Of a DNA stretch of 64,000 nucleotides, positions 1 to 11,672 are shown piece by piece; positions within the stretch are counted from its first letter, which is position 1, and the number at the start of each line of letters is the position of its first letter. The stretch comes from Burkholderiales bacterium. Its GTDB lineage: Bacteria; Pseudomonadota; Gammaproteobacteria; Burkholderiales; SHXO01. A program made the translations under genes and the position numbers. Under the pieces are notes generated by a model. The model had not been told where the DNA came from and did no database searches. It saw nothing but the letters and a program-made list of their open reading frames with translations. The DNA lies in the NCBI GenBank assembly GCA_020854105.1, contig JADZGB010000044.1:1-64000 (forward strand), in the 5' to 3' direction.

Positions 1-91
1 GATCCAGATTCCTTGCCCCAGGTACCCCCCCAGCCCAGCTCAGCACCAGACCAGAAAAATACCCAGGTCAGACGCCTCGGATCAACCAAGC

Positions 92-125
92 GCCCACACC
101 TATCGGCTGTGAATTTTTAAAGAGC
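92..125 (-). promoter_or_regulatory. rRNA-leader-like boxA and boxC sequences
   Basis: Read on the minus strand just beyond tRNA-fMet, the sequence has GCTCTTTAA (117-125), matching the boxA antitermination element. About 17 nt further on is GTGTGGGC (92-99), like the conserved block that follows boxA in rRNA leaders and 16S-23S spacers. Positions 1-91 contain no gene that I can see. The likely reading is that a leftward rRNA operon begins just outside the window. This is inferred from motif order only; no rRNA sequence is present. Confidence 0.45.
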
Positions 126-154
126 GAAATAACTGCAGGGACTTACGTGAACGG

Positions 155-180
155 CCAGAGATTTCCTGCGACATCTCTGG
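155..180 (-). terminator. Hairpin just after tRNA-fMet
   Basis: An 8-bp perfect stem (CCAGAGAT / ATCTCTGG) with a 10-nt loop starts 3 nt after the tRNA 3' end. No run of T follows on the minus strand, so it is a weak intrinsic terminator at best. It could instead be an RNase processing stem if the tRNA is co-transcribed with the boxA-containing region beyond it. Confidence 0.3.
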
Positions 181-183
181 ATG

Positions 184-260
<77 letters not shown>

Positions 261-340
261 CCCGTTCAAGAGAGGCGGCATTCTACGCGCCGACCCCACT
301 CTGCGTCAACACTCAGCAACACAGAACTCTGCAAACAGAC

Positions 341-958
341 TCATTCGGCCGTAACCCAGTCCACTATCGGCTGCCAGCTCGCCTGATCCCGCTCGACAAT
401 AGATGGCGCCATATCGAAGATACTCAAGCCGTTGAATGCTGCGTTTGGGTAGGTCTGGCTATCCCGAAGATAGCCGAGCACTGGAAGATCGAACTGACCG
501 AGGAATGCAGCCAACGTCGAGGCGGCCTTGGTCCTGGGATCGACCCGTACACCCACGACGCCCACGCGCACCCGCCGACCGCGAACCACCTTCTCACGAA
601 GCAGTTCCCCCAGGAATTCCGAGGTGGCCGACATATCGAACAGGGACGGCTGCAGCGGTACCACGATGCGGTCCGCCAGCTTGAGGGCGTGTGACAGGGT
701 CTTCCCGTGGATGCCGGCCGGTGAATCGATCACCAGCCAGTCGCCCTTCGGGGGCTGGGCATCCGGATGCGGACGGAAGGCGTACACGGGAGGAAGGTGT
801 CCAGGACGGATGGACGTCCAGGTAGACGCGGAGCGCTGACGATCCAGATCCAATAGCAGCGTGCGTCTGCCAGCATGGGCAAGAGCCGCGGCTATGTTGA
901 TCGATACGGTCGTCTTACCGGAACCGCCCTTGGGATTCGCCACCAGTACCGCCCGCAC
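341..958 (-). CDS. ParA-family P-loop ATPase (orphan)
   Basis: A 205-residue protein with the deviant Walker A motif KGGSGKTT at residues 10-17, the ParA/MinD signature for ATP-dependent dimerisation. The Walker B region reads GDWLVIDSPAG, followed by a short ParA-like core. The start is GTG with AGAGGGG upstream. It follows scpB by 12 bp, so it probably belongs to the scpA-scpB transcript. No parB or parS-like partner is beside it, and it is shorter than chromosomal ParA (about 260 aa), closer to small VirC1/MipZ-like members. A role in positioning DNA or protein cargo is a family-level inference only. Confidence 0.85.
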   Translation of the reverse strand: MRAVLVANPKGGSGKTTVSINIAAALAHAGRRTLLLDLDRQRSASTWTSIRPGHLPPVYAFRPHPDAQPPKGDWLVIDSPAGIHGKTLSHALKLADRIVVPLQPSLFDMSATSEFLGELLREKVVRGRRVRVGVVGVRVDPRTKAASTLAAFLGQFDLPVLGYLRDSQTYPNAAFNGLSIFDMAPSIVERDQASWQPIVDWVTAE

Positions 959-970
959 GCGCCCCTCTTA

Positions 971-1765
971 CTAGGATGGAACTTTCACCTCTTCTGCCGC
1001 CTTGCCTGGCTCGCCGGCGACTGCTGCGGACGGAGGATCGACCTGCCCCTGGTCCACCTCGCTGCTCAGTTCGGTGACCTGCTCGGCCCGCTCGCCGCGT
1101 CCGGACCCGGCTGGCGATGTCGGCGATTCCGGCGGGAATGGATGGGCGCCTTCATCAGGGGTCTCCGTGGACGCACCTCCGCTGTTCCCGGTATCGGCCG
1201 CGTCAATTTCCAGTTGAGGGATCTGCTCGACCAGCGCCCCCAGATCCTCGAGCGGCGGCAGTTCCTCCAGCGATCGGAGCCCCAGATCATCGAGAAAACC
1301 ACGCGTGGTGGCATACAGCGCAGGGCGCCCGGGCACCTCCCGGTGGCCGACGACGTCGACCCAGCCGCGCGTCTCCAGCGCCTTCAGGATGTTCGGAGAT
1401 ACCGCCACGCCCCGCACAGCTTCGATGTCGCCACGCGTGGCAGGCTGCCGGTAGGCAATGATCGCCAGCGTCTCCAGTACTGCCCGGGAATACCTGGGGG
1501 GCTTCTGGGGATTGATCCGATCAAGGTAGACCTGAAACTCGGGGCGCGCCTGAAAGCGCCAGCCGCTGGCGACAGCGACGAGTTCGACGCCCCTGCCCTG
1601 CCAGTCCGCACGCAAATCCTCTAGCAGGCGACGCACGACATCCGATCCGAATTCGCCTCCCAGGATCTTCCCCAGTTCCGCGACCGAAAGAGGTTCGCCC
1701 GAAGTCAGCAGGGCGGTTTCGAGAATCCGCTTGAGTTGCACCACGTCATCCAACGATGCTTCCAT
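971..1765 (-). CDS. scpB: Segregation and condensation protein B
   Basis: A 264-residue ScpB, the winged-helix kleisin-associated subunit of the SMC-ScpAB condensin complex. The two winged-helix domains fill about residues 8-180, with recognisable stretches [13 protein letters not shown] and [17 protein letters not shown], the latter strongly conserved in ScpB. The C-terminal 70 residues are a low-complexity acidic and proline-rich tail, longer than in Firmicute homologues. The start overlaps the scpA stop by 20 bp, which indicates translational coupling. The partner SMC is not in this window. Confidence 0.95.
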   Translation of the reverse strand: MEASLDDVVQLKRILETALLTSGEPLSVAELGKILGGEFGSDVVRRLLEDLRADWQGRGVELVAVASGWRFQARPEFQVYLDRINPQKPPRYSRAVLETLAIIAYRQPATRGDIEAVRGVAVSPNILKALETRGWVDVVGHREVPGRPALYATTRGFLDDLGLRSLEELPPLEDLGALVEQIPQLEIDAADTGNSGGASTETPDEGAHPFPPESPTSPAGSGRGERAEQVTELSSEVDQGQVDPPSAAVAGEPGKAAEEVKVPS

Positions 1766-2567
1766 CCTTCAGCCTTACGTAAATGGGTGAGAAGCAGGCC
1801 TGCTGCGTGATCTCCACGAGAGATTCCCGGCCGAGTTCGAGAATTGCCAAAAAGGTGACGACCAGTTCCGCGACGCCTCGCTCCGGCTCGAACAGATCCT
1901 CGAAGTTCATGAAGCCTGCCGCCTGCAGACGCCGGAGAACTGCGCTCATCCGCTCACGCACGGACAGTTGCTCGCGAGTCACGCGGTGGTGCCGATTGGC
2001 CTTTGCGCGGCTGAGCAGACCGAGCCAGGCGAGACGCAGATCCTCGGGATTGACCTCCGGCAGGCGTTCGACGGCTACCCTGTCGAGGAACACGCTGACC
2101 ACCGTGAAATCGCGCCCACGCTGCGGAAGCCCATCGAGCCGGCGCGCCGCTGCCTTCATCCTCTCGTACTCTAGCAGCCGTCTTACCAGCTCGGCACGTG
2201 GATCGGGCTCTTCCTGGGCAGATTGCTGCGGACGCGGCAGCAGCATGCGCGACTTGATCTCGATTAGCAGCGCGGCCATGAGCAGGTATTCGGCTGCCAG
2301 CTCGAGCTGGTGTGCCCGCATCATCTCCACGTAGCTCATGTACTGCGCCGTGAGCTGCGCCATCGGGATGTCCAGCACGTCCAGATTGTGCTTTCGGATC
2401 AGGTAAAGAAGCAGATCCAGCGGCCCCTCGAAAGCCTCGAGGATGACCCGCAGCGCGTCAGGCGGGATGAACAGATCAGCCGGAATTTCCGGCAGAGGCT
2501 CACCGTAAAGCAGCGCGACAGGAAGAACTGCATCTTCCGGGCAATCTACCTCAGCCTCATAACTCAT
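1746..2567 (-). CDS. scpA: Segregation and condensation protein A
   Basis: The kleisin subunit of SMC-ScpAB. The core [20 protein letters not shown] is the classic ScpA N-terminal motif that contacts the SMC neck; the C-terminal winged helix (about residues 210-270) binds the SMC cap. I chose the ATG at 2567 (MSYEAEVDC). The frame continues to a TTG at 2603, but that adds 12 residues not expected in the family. Neither start has a strong Shine-Dalgarno sequence. The product is 273 aa. Transcription runs leftward into scpB, divergent from cheV with a 200-bp gap. Confidence 0.93.
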   Translation of the reverse strand: MSYEAEVDCPEDAVLPVALLYGEPLPEIPADLFIPPDALRVILEAFEGPLDLLLYLIRKHNLDVLDIPMAQLTAQYMSYVEMMRAHQLELAAEYLLMAALLIEIKSRMLLPRPQQSAQEEPDPRAELVRRLLEYERMKAAARRLDGLPQRGRDFTVVSVFLDRVAVERLPEVNPEDLRLAWLGLLSRAKANRHHRVTREQLSVRERMSAVLRRLQAAGFMNFEDLFEPERGVAELVVTFLAILELGRESLVEITQQACFSPIYVRLKDGSIVG

Positions 2568-2688
2568 TGAATGTCTTGATCCATGCGCGTCACTGCCGGG
2601 CAAGGTCGAGGAACGGGACCGAATTATCTCTTAATTGACGCCTCCTCCGAAACCGCGGTTCCGCCCCTTCGGCGCAGTGCGTACCAAA

Positions 2689-2715
2689 TCAAGTTTCGCA
2701 CTCGAATGCCGAAAT
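2689..2715 (+). promoter_or_regulatory. Sigma-28 (FliA) type promoter for chemotaxis cluster 1
   Basis: TCAAGTTT (2689-2696), an 11-nt spacer, then GCCGAAAT (2708-2715). This matches the flagellar sigma-28 consensus TAAAGTTT-N11-GCCGATAA at 7/8 and 6/8 positions with the exact spacer. It lies 52 bp before the first cheV start codon. A matching element sits before cluster 2. Confidence 0.75.
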
Positions 2716-2767
2716 TGGGCGAAAGCGAATCCGTGCGTTAAGCCGGCACGGTCACCGGAGCAGCAGC

Positions 2768-3712
2768 ATGTCGGATTTGATGCGGCGCATAGACGCCAAG
2801 ACCAAGCTAGCAGGCACGAACAAGCTCGAGATTCTGCTTTTCACGCTGGGGGAGGATGCTCGAACAGGCCGAAAGGAAACCTACGGCATCAACGTCTTCA
2901 AGGTGCGTGAAGTGATGCGCACGCCAGGGATCACGCGCGCGCCCGAGATGCCGCCCGCAGTGGAAGGCATGGTGAGCCTGCGTGGCGCGCTGGTCCCGGT
3001 GCTCGATCTCGCCCGATACGCGGGCGTCACGGTTCAGGCAACGCCCGAGATCATGATCGTTACCGAGTACAACGGTCACACCCAGGGCTTCCTCGTCGAG
3101 GCCGTGGACACCATTCTGCGACTGGACTGGTCGCGCATGCGCGTACCACCCGAGATGCTGGTCAGGCAGACCGGCGGCTTCGTCACCGCAGTGACGGAAC
3201 TCGGAGACGGTCGTCTGGTGATGATGCTCGACGTGGAGCGGATTCTGGCCGAGACAACCAGCTACGACAACGAACTCGAATTCCAGAATCTCCAGCCACT
3301 GCAGAGTCAGGAGAAGACCATCCTCTTCGCGGACGACTCCTCGGTCGCGCGCAAGCAGATCGAGCGCACACTCGATGCAATGCACATCCGTCACATCAGC
3401 GCGGTGAACGGCAATCATGCCTGGCGCGAACTCGAGCGGATCGCCAGCGTCGCGGAGATGTCGAAGCGACGGGCGGCGGAACTCGTTCACGCGGTCCTCA
3501 CCGACGTCGAGATGCCGGAGATGGACGGCTTCCTCCTTACCAAGCGCATCAAGGCAGATCCGCGCTTCGCCGGCATCCCGGTGATCATGCATTCTTCATT
3601 GTCCGGGCTGCAGAACCAGCACCTGGGAATGTCCGTGGGCGTGGACGAGTACGTTTCCAAGTTCGAGCCGCAGAGGCTTGCAGAAGTGCTCGTCCGCCGT
3701 CTGGCCGCCTGA
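2768..3712 (+). CDS. cheV: CheV chemotaxis adaptor, first copy
   Basis: A 314-residue CheV: a CheW-like coupling domain (about residues 15-165) fused to a receiver domain (about 180-312). CheV links receptors to CheA, and its receiver is thought to tune adaptation by phosphorylation. Receiver landmarks are FADDSSVARK (acidic pocket), the phospho-acceptor Asp in LTDVEMPEMDGF, a Ser in the MHSS switch position and the Lys in VSKFEP. The start has GGAG upstream. It is the first gene of cluster 1 behind the sigma-28-like promoter. Compared with the next gene it has a 6-residue insertion (EDARTGRKE region). Confidence 0.95.
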   Translation: MSDLMRRIDAKTKLAGTNKLEILLFTLGEDARTGRKETYGINVFKVREVMRTPGITRAPEMPPAVEGMVSLRGALVPVLDLARYAGVTVQATPEIMIVTEYNGHTQGFLVEAVDTILRLDWSRMRVPPEMLVRQTGGFVTAVTELGDGRLVMMLDVERILAETTSYDNELEFQNLQPLQSQEKTILFADDSSVARKQIERTLDAMHIRHISAVNGNHAWRELERIASVAEMSKRRAAELVHAVLTDVEMPEMDGFLLTKRIKADPRFAGIPVIMHSSLSGLQNQHLGMSVGVDEYVSKFEPQRLAEVLVRRLAA

Positions 3713-3730
3713 ATCCGTCGTCACATTCAC

Positions 3731-4663
3731 ATGTCACCGAACGACAATCAGAACCTGTTCGACACCGTCGATGCACGCACCCGCCTCGCCGGGTCGAACA
3801 AGATGGAGATCCTCCTGTTCACCCTGGGCACGCAGGAGATCTTCGGCATAAACGTGTTCAAGGTGCGCGAAGTCACCAAGACGCCCTTCATCACCAGGAC
3901 ACCCAACATGCCGACTGGAGTGGAGGGCGTGATCTCGCTTCGGGGGAGCGTGATTCCCGTCATCAACCTGGCACGCTTCGTCGGTCAGGCAGGTATCGAT
4001 CTGGGCGGTACCATGATGGTCACCGAGTACAGCCGGCGCACTCAGGGCTTCCTCGTCGAGTCCGTCGACAGGATCGTGCGCGTCGATTGGGAGAAGGTGC
4101 GCTCGCCCGACAGCGTGATCACCGGGAACGACAACCTGATCACCGCGATAACAGAGCTCCCCGACGGCACACTGGTGTCCGTCCTCGATGTCGAACAGGT
4201 GCTGGTAGACGCATTCGGCGAACCGCGCGTTCCGGATCTGCAACCGGTGGAGGCGGGCCACGAGGCCCTCGTCTTCTTCGCGGACGACTCCATGGTCGCA
4301 CGCAAGGAGATCGGCCATGTGCTCGACCGGCTGGGGGTCAAGTATCACCAGGCGAACAACGGGGCGGAAGCATGGACTCGCTTGCAGGCCATGGCAACGC
4401 GCGCCGCCCAGGACGGGGAACCGCTGAGCAGGCAGTTAAACGTCATTCTGCTCGACGCGGAGATGCCCGAGATGGACGGATACGTGCTGACCCGACACAT
4501 CAAGTCGGACGCGCGCTTCGCGGGGGTGCCCATCGTGATGCACTCCTCGCTCTCTTCTCAGGCGAATCATGCAATGGGAAAGCACGTCGGCGTCGATGCC
4601 TACGTGTCCAAGTTCGACGCCGCGATCCTCGCGGATACGCTCCGACCGCTTCTTTCGCGATGA
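3731..4663 (+). CDS. cheV: CheV chemotaxis adaptor, second copy
   Basis: A 310-residue CheV paralogue, 18 bp after the first copy and with the same architecture: CheW-like domain then receiver. The N-termini are nearly parallel (DARTRLAGSNKMEILLFTLG here, DAKTKLAGTNKLEILLFTLG in copy 1), so the pair probably arose by tandem duplication. The receiver keeps FADDSMVARK, the acceptor Asp in LLDAEMPEMDGY, MHSS and VSKFD. Both copies look intact, so each may pair with different receptors or one of the two CheA kinases; that division of labour is inference. Confidence 0.95.
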   Translation: MSPNDNQNLFDTVDARTRLAGSNKMEILLFTLGTQEIFGINVFKVREVTKTPFITRTPNMPTGVEGVISLRGSVIPVINLARFVGQAGIDLGGTMMVTEYSRRTQGFLVESVDRIVRVDWEKVRSPDSVITGNDNLITAITELPDGTLVSVLDVEQVLVDAFGEPRVPDLQPVEAGHEALVFFADDSMVARKEIGHVLDRLGVKYHQANNGAEAWTRLQAMATRAAQDGEPLSRQLNVILLDAEMPEMDGYVLTRHIKSDARFAGVPIVMHSSLSSQANHAMGKHVGVDAYVSKFDAAILADTLRPLLSR

Positions 4664-4722
4664 TCCCCCGCGGCAATGCCGTCTCGGCCCACTGAACATC
4701 AGATGCAGAGCAACTCCCGTCC

Positions 4723-5124
4723 ATGTCCAAACCCGATCTGAAATTCCTCGTCGTAGACGATTTCTCCACGATGCGGCGCATCGTCCGCAACCTTCTAAAG
4801 GAGCTTGGTTTCAACAACGTGGACGAGGCCGAGGACGGAATCAACGCGCTGCAGAAGCTGCGCGCGGAGAGCTTCGATTTCGTCATCTCCGACTGGAACA
4901 TGCCGAACATGACAGGGATCGAGCTGCTGCGCCAGGTTCGTGCAGATGCGGTACTGCGCCACCTTCCCCTGCTGATGATTACGGCAGAGGCGAAGAAGGA
5001 GAACATCATCGAGGCCGCCCAGGCCGGTGCCAGCGGCTACATCGTCAAACCGTTCACGGCAGCGACCCTGGACGAGAAGCTGAACAAGATCTTTCAGACC
5101 ATGAAGGCGGGAGCGAACACCTGA
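4723..5124 (+). CDS. cheY: CheY response regulator (cluster 1)
   Basis: A 133-residue single-domain receiver that carries phosphoryl groups from CheA to the flagellar switch. All CheY landmarks are present: Asp12/Asp13 (VVDDF), acceptor Asp57 in ISDWNMPNM, Thr in [11 protein letters not shown] and the conserved Lys in YIVKPF. The SDWNMPNM stretch is almost identical to enteric CheY, and the gene overlaps cheZ, so this is the likely motor-binding CheY. The one in cluster 2 is more divergent. Confidence 0.96.
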   Translation: MSKPDLKFLVVDDFSTMRRIVRNLLKELGFNNVDEAEDGINALQKLRAESFDFVISDWNMPNMTGIELLRQVRADAVLRHLPLLMITAEAKKENIIEAAQAGASGYIVKPFTAATLDEKLNKIFQTMKAGANT

Positions 5125-5846
5125 TGAGCAGTCTGGCCACCCCGAACAGCACACAGGATTCGCCCGAACTCGAGGCGCTCTTCGACAGCATCGCCGCAGT
5201 CGGCCGCGAACCGCAGAGCGGGGCGCGGTCCGATTCCGCGACCGACGACGTCGTATGCCAGATCGGCCATCTCACTCGCCGCCTGCATGATGCGCTGGGT
5301 GCGCTGGGCTATGACAGTCTGCTGCAGAACGCAGCCGATACTTTCCCGGATGCGCGAGAGCGACTCGCGTACGTGGCGAACATGACCGAGCAGGCGGCGG
5401 TGCGATGCCTGACTGCCATCGAAGCGGCCAAACCGCATCAGGAAGCCCTCAGCCAGGGCGCGAGCGGGTTGGCGCAGGAGTGGGATCGGCTGTTCCAGGG
5501 CCAGATGCCCAAGGAGCAGTTCCGGGAACTGGCGCTGCGCACGCGCGATTACCTGGGCAAGGTCCCAGCCTCGACGGACGCCACGAACGCCCAGCTCACC
5601 GAGATCATGATGGCTCAGGATTTTCAGGATCTGACTGGCCAGGTGATCAAGAAGATCGCCGACATGGTGCAGGACGTCGAGCAGCAACTGCTCAAACTGC
5701 TGATCGACCACGCGCCTCCCGATCGGCGCGTGGCTGCGCAATCGGCGGGACTGCTCAATGGACCGGTGATCAGCGGCAATGGTCGCAGCGATGTCGTGAC
5801 CAGCCAGGCACAGGTGGATGAGTTGCTGGAGAGCCTCGGATTCTGA
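5124..5846 (+). CDS. cheZ: CheZ CheY-P phosphatase
   Basis: A 240-residue CheZ that dephosphorylates CheY-P. The catalytic helix reads MMAQDFQDLTGQVIKKI, with the D-x-x-x-Q pair (DLTGQ) corresponding to the Asp/Gln used in catalysis. The last residues QVDELLESLGF form the CheY-P-binding tail. The ATG overlaps the cheY stop by one base, so translation of the two is coupled. It is the only recognisable cheZ in the window; cluster 2 lacks one. Confidence 0.96.
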   Translation: MSSLATPNSTQDSPELEALFDSIAAVGREPQSGARSDSATDDVVCQIGHLTRRLHDALGALGYDSLLQNAADTFPDARERLAYVANMTEQAAVRCLTAIEAAKPHQEALSQGASGLAQEWDRLFQGQMPKEQFRELALRTRDYLGKVPASTDATNAQLTEIMMAQDFQDLTGQVIKKIADMVQDVEQQLLKLLIDHAPPDRRVAAQSAGLLNGPVISGNGRSDVVTSQAQVDELLESLGF

Positions 5847-5870
5847 CGATTTCATTGCCGAGCGACACGC

Positions 5871-7715
5871 ATGGATGACTTGCTGCAAGACTTCCTTACC
5901 GAGGCCGCCGAGCTGCTCGCGGCCGTGGACAACAAGCTGGTAGACCTGGAGAAGCATCCGCAGGACAAGCAGCTGCTCAACGAGATATTCCGAGGGTTCC
6001 ACACCATCAAGGGCGGGGCGGGTTTCCTCAACCTGAGTGAACTGGTCGCCCTCTGCCACCTCACCGAGAATCTGTTCGATCTCCTGCGCAATGGCGAGAT
6101 GGCGCTCTCGGCGGAGACCCTCGACCTGATCCTTGCAGCGACTGCAGCCGTGCGCGACATGTTCGATTGTCTCCTCCAGTCCGCTCCGCTGCGCTCCGCA
6201 GACGCGAGATTGCTCCGATCGCTCGAGGACGCGATCGCAGGCAAGCCGGCGCAGGCAATGGGAGCGCCATCTGCTCCCAAGGCAGTTCTGGCTTCCGCTC
6301 CTGCACTCGCCGCAGCCGTCGATTGGCAGGCCGTGTACGACGCCGTGCTCGAACTGCCCCGGACAACGATGCCATCGGCAGAGCCGCTTTCTGCGAATGA
6401 CCCGATCGAGGAAAAGCGCGCGCCGGCCGCCGGCCGACGCAACGTGGATCAGTCGGACGCCGAGGGAGCACGCGCTGGCCGCCGCGACACGGATCGTGCC
6501 GTCACATCCGCCGAGCCGACCACCATTCGCATCGACACCAGCCGCCTGGATCAGGTGCTCAATCTCTCCGGCGAGATCGGGCTCGCCAAGAACCGGCTGA
6601 ACTGCCTGCGCACCGACCTCCTCCAGGGGCGAACCGACGTGGAGACCTTGCGCGCGCTCGATCAGGCCGTAAGTCATCTCGATCTTCTAGTCGGTGACCT
6701 CCAGAACGCGGTGATGAAGACGCGAATGCAGCCGGTTGGCCGTCTGTTCCAGCGCTACCCGCGTGTTGCACGCGATCTGGCACGTCACCTGTGCAAGGAA
6801 GTCGAGCTGCAGCTTACCGGCGAGGAGACAGAGCTGGACAAGACAATGATCGAGGATCTGAACGATCCGCTCATACACCTGGTGCGCAATGCGGTGGACC
6901 ACGGCATCGAAACCGCAGAGGAGCGGCGCACGCAGGGCAAGCCGGAGAAGAGCATCGTGCAGCTGTCCGCCCAGCAGATCGGCGACAGCATACTGATCGA
7001 GATCGTCGACGACGGGCGCGGCATGCGGCCCGACGTCCTGCGCCGTAAGGCTGTCGAGAAAGGTCTGATCACCGCTGACGTCGCCGCGAACATGGATGAC
7101 CAGGAAGCGATGCGGCTGATCTTCATGCCGGGATTCTCCACCAAGGAGCAGGCCAGCGACGTATCCGGACGCGGCGTCGGGATGGATGTGGTCAAGACCA
7201 AGATCCAGAAGCTCAATGGGCGCATCGAGATCAGTTCCGTGATAGGTCAGGGAACGACCTTTTCCATCTTCCTGCCGTTGACACTGGCGATCCTCCCGGT
7301 CCTGATCGTCAAGGTCGGCAACCAGCCGTTCGCCGCCCCGCTGTCAATGGTGCGCGAGATCATCCTCATGGAGTCGGACCAGATCAAGGAAGTGTCGGGG
7401 CGGGCAACCATGATGATTCGCGACGAGGTGCTGCCGATCCGCTCGCTCGCCAACATGATCGGCTGGCCGGTGGAGCGCCCCCCCGCCTACGGGGTACTCA
7501 TGCAGACCGCAGTGCGCTCGTTCGTCATGGCGGTGGACGGCTTCGTGGGGCGCGATGACGTGGTGATCAAGCCGCTGGAGGACATCAAGCCCAAGGGCAT
7601 CGCCGGCGCCACGCTTTCCGGGGACGGCTCCGTTGTGCTCGTTCTCGATGTGGAACAGCTCCTGACCGGCCCGTTTCACGAAACGCGCCAGGATCTCTTC
7701 AGAATCGCCGCGTGA
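5871..7715 (+). CDS. cheA: CheA histidine kinase (cluster 1)
   Basis: A 614-residue CheA. The HPt domain has the phospho-acceptor His44 (FHTIKGGAGFLNL). A poorly conserved linker (about 135-215, short for a P2 CheY-binding domain) is followed by the dimerisation helices, the ATPase domain and a C-terminal CheW-like P5 domain (about 475-610). ATPase boxes are intact: N box HLVRNAVDHGIE, G1 DDGRGM, and G2 [12 protein letters not shown]. Neighbouring cheY, cheZ and cheV genes suggest it drives the main motor pathway. No cheW accompanies it; the CheV proteins may do that coupling. Confidence 0.96.
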   Translation: MDDLLQDFLTEAAELLAAVDNKLVDLEKHPQDKQLLNEIFRGFHTIKGGAGFLNLSELVALCHLTENLFDLLRNGEMALSAETLDLILAATAAVRDMFDCLLQSAPLRSADARLLRSLEDAIAGKPAQAMGAPSAPKAVLASAPALAAAVDWQAVYDAVLELPRTTMPSAEPLSANDPIEEKRAPAAGRRNVDQSDAEGARAGRRDTDRAVTSAEPTTIRIDTSRLDQVLNLSGEIGLAKNRLNCLRTDLLQGRTDVETLRALDQAVSHLDLLVGDLQNAVMKTRMQPVGRLFQRYPRVARDLARHLCKEVELQLTGEETELDKTMIEDLNDPLIHLVRNAVDHGIETAEERRTQGKPEKSIVQLSAQQIGDSILIEIVDDGRGMRPDVLRRKAVEKGLITADVAANMDDQEAMRLIFMPGFSTKEQASDVSGRGVGMDVVKTKIQKLNGRIEISSVIGQGTTFSIFLPLTLAILPVLIVKVGNQPFAAPLSMVREIILMESDQIKEVSGRATMMIRDEVLPIRSLANMIGWPVERPPAYGVLMQTAVRSFVMAVDGFVGRDDVVIKPLEDIKPKGIAGATLSGDGSVVLVLDVEQLLTGPFHETRQDLFRIAA

Positions 7716-7722
7716 GGGTGCC

Positions 7723-8904
7723 GTGAGTCAATCGAACCTGCTCCTCCGGGAACCTGTCGTCAACCGCAACCGCGAATGCATCGGTTATGCCCTTGCACTG
7801 CTCGACGAAACCGGTGAACTGGCGCCCTGCGGCGGCATCCATGCCCTGCTCGCCGGTCGCGAACCTGGCGCAGATTTATTCCAACGCGTTACCGGCCGTT
7901 TCGTCATCGCCGATTGCGCCCAGGTCGAATCCGACCGGCCCAGCGTGACTCAGGGGCGGCTCGTGCTCGCTCTGCGGACCGATCACGGGCTGGATAACCT
8001 GGCCGACATCACACGAAGCTGGCGAAGCGCGGGATTCGGGCTTTGCCTGGAGTCCGGCGATGCCTCCACCTGGCCGGCGGAGGTGGCGCAGCAGGCCGCC
8101 TACATGCGCGTGCCCATCGGCACGAGCGACACCCCCACGCTTCTGCGCGGCTTCTCGGGCAAGCGCGTCGCCACGGGTGTGAACACACACGCGCATTTCG
8201 ATCAGGCCGTGCGCAATGGGTTCGACATGATTCAGGGCTTCTTCTTCACCGAGCCCAAGGGCACTCACGCAACTGCGGTCAACGCGACCTACAGCAGCAT
8301 CGTCACGCTCATGAAGCTCGCCAAGGAGGACGCTCCGATCAAACAGATCGAGGACGTGCTCAAACGCGATGCCGCACTGTCCTTCAAGCTGCTGCGCTAC
8401 ATCAATAGCGCCGGCTTCGGACTTTCCTGCGAGATCCAGTCGTTCCGGCATGCGGTCACCGTGCTCGGATATCAGAATCTGCACAAGTGGCTGGCGTTAC
8501 TGCTCGTCACCGCTGCGAAGCAGAACACCTCGGCGGCGCTGGTCACCACGGCAATCGCACGCGGGCGCCTGGCGGAGTTGCTCGGACACGGCCTGTTCGA
8601 GGCGCAGGATCGGGACAACCTGTTCATCACCGGCGCATTCTCCTTGCTGCATGTCATCCTGCAGATGCCGCTCGAGCAGATCACCGAGCAGGTTGCGCTG
8701 CCCGAGACGGTTACGGACGCGCTGTTCCATCACACCGGCCAGTTCGGCGCCCTGCTCGAGCTCGTCAAGCTGTGCGAGACGCTATCCTCGTCCAGGCATG
8801 CGCAACGCGCCACCGAACTGGCGATGATGATCGGTATCACTCCCGAATCACTCAACCGCGCTCAGATCGAGGCACTGGTATGGGCCGAGGGGCTGGGCAG
8901 GTAG
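7723..8904 (+). CDS. HDOD-domain protein with degenerate EAL-like N-terminus
   Basis: A 393-residue protein of the YuxH-like class: an N-terminal half resembling an EAL fold without its catalytic residues (about 1-180), then an HDOD domain (about 195-390; DAALSFKLLRYINSA is its hallmark). HDOD proteins are regulatory, often in cyclic-di-GMP or motility control, and lack phosphohydrolase residues. The start is GTG, 7 bp after cheA, with GAGG upstream, so it is the last gene of cluster 1. A link to chemotaxis output is inferred from this position only. Confidence 0.85.
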   Translation: MSQSNLLLREPVVNRNRECIGYALALLDETGELAPCGGIHALLAGREPGADLFQRVTGRFVIADCAQVESDRPSVTQGRLVLALRTDHGLDNLADITRSWRSAGFGLCLESGDASTWPAEVAQQAAYMRVPIGTSDTPTLLRGFSGKRVATGVNTHAHFDQAVRNGFDMIQGFFFTEPKGTHATAVNATYSSIVTLMKLAKEDAPIKQIEDVLKRDAALSFKLLRYINSAGFGLSCEIQSFRHAVTVLGYQNLHKWLALLLVTAAKQNTSAALVTTAIARGRLAELLGHGLFEAQDRDNLFITGAFSLLHVILQMPLEQITEQVALPETVTDALFHHTGQFGALLELVKLCETLSSSRHAQRATELAMMIGITPESLNRAQIEALVWAEGLGR

Positions 8905-8932
8905 CTCCTGCCCAGCGCACGCTCCGGGAGCG

Positions 8933-8933
<1 letters not shown>
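8893..8933. terminator. Tandem hairpins between convergent genes
   Basis: Two inverted repeats lie between the HDOD gene (plus) and clpB (minus): CTGGGCAGG / CCTGCCCAG with a 5-nt loop (8893-8915), overlapping the HDOD stop codon, and ACGCT / AGCGT (8919-8933). Neither has a T tract, so they may act as processing or Rho-assisted ends. The site suits a bidirectional terminator. Confidence 0.45.
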
Positions 8934-11542
<2,609 letters not shown>

Positions 11543-11579
11543 CAGGGGCCTCTCTCCCGTGAAGGTGTCCTTGCGGCGC

Positions 11580-11607
11580 AAATGGGGATAGCGCCCTGGA
11601 TTTCAAC
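11580..11607 (-). promoter_or_regulatory. Sigma-32 heat-shock promoter of clpB
   Basis: On the minus strand, GTTGAAA (-35, 11601-11607), a 13-nt spacer and CCCCATTT (-10, 11580-11587) match the heat-shock consensus CTTGAAA-N(11-16)-CCCCATNT. The predicted transcription start is about 30 nt before the clpB ATG. Heat induction of clpB by this sigma factor is well known in proteobacteria. Confidence 0.85.
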
Positions 11608-11672
11608 GGCAGATTGCATCGCGCAGGCAGCGATGGCAGAGTCGGGGCATCAGTGTTGCAGAGGAGCAAGTG

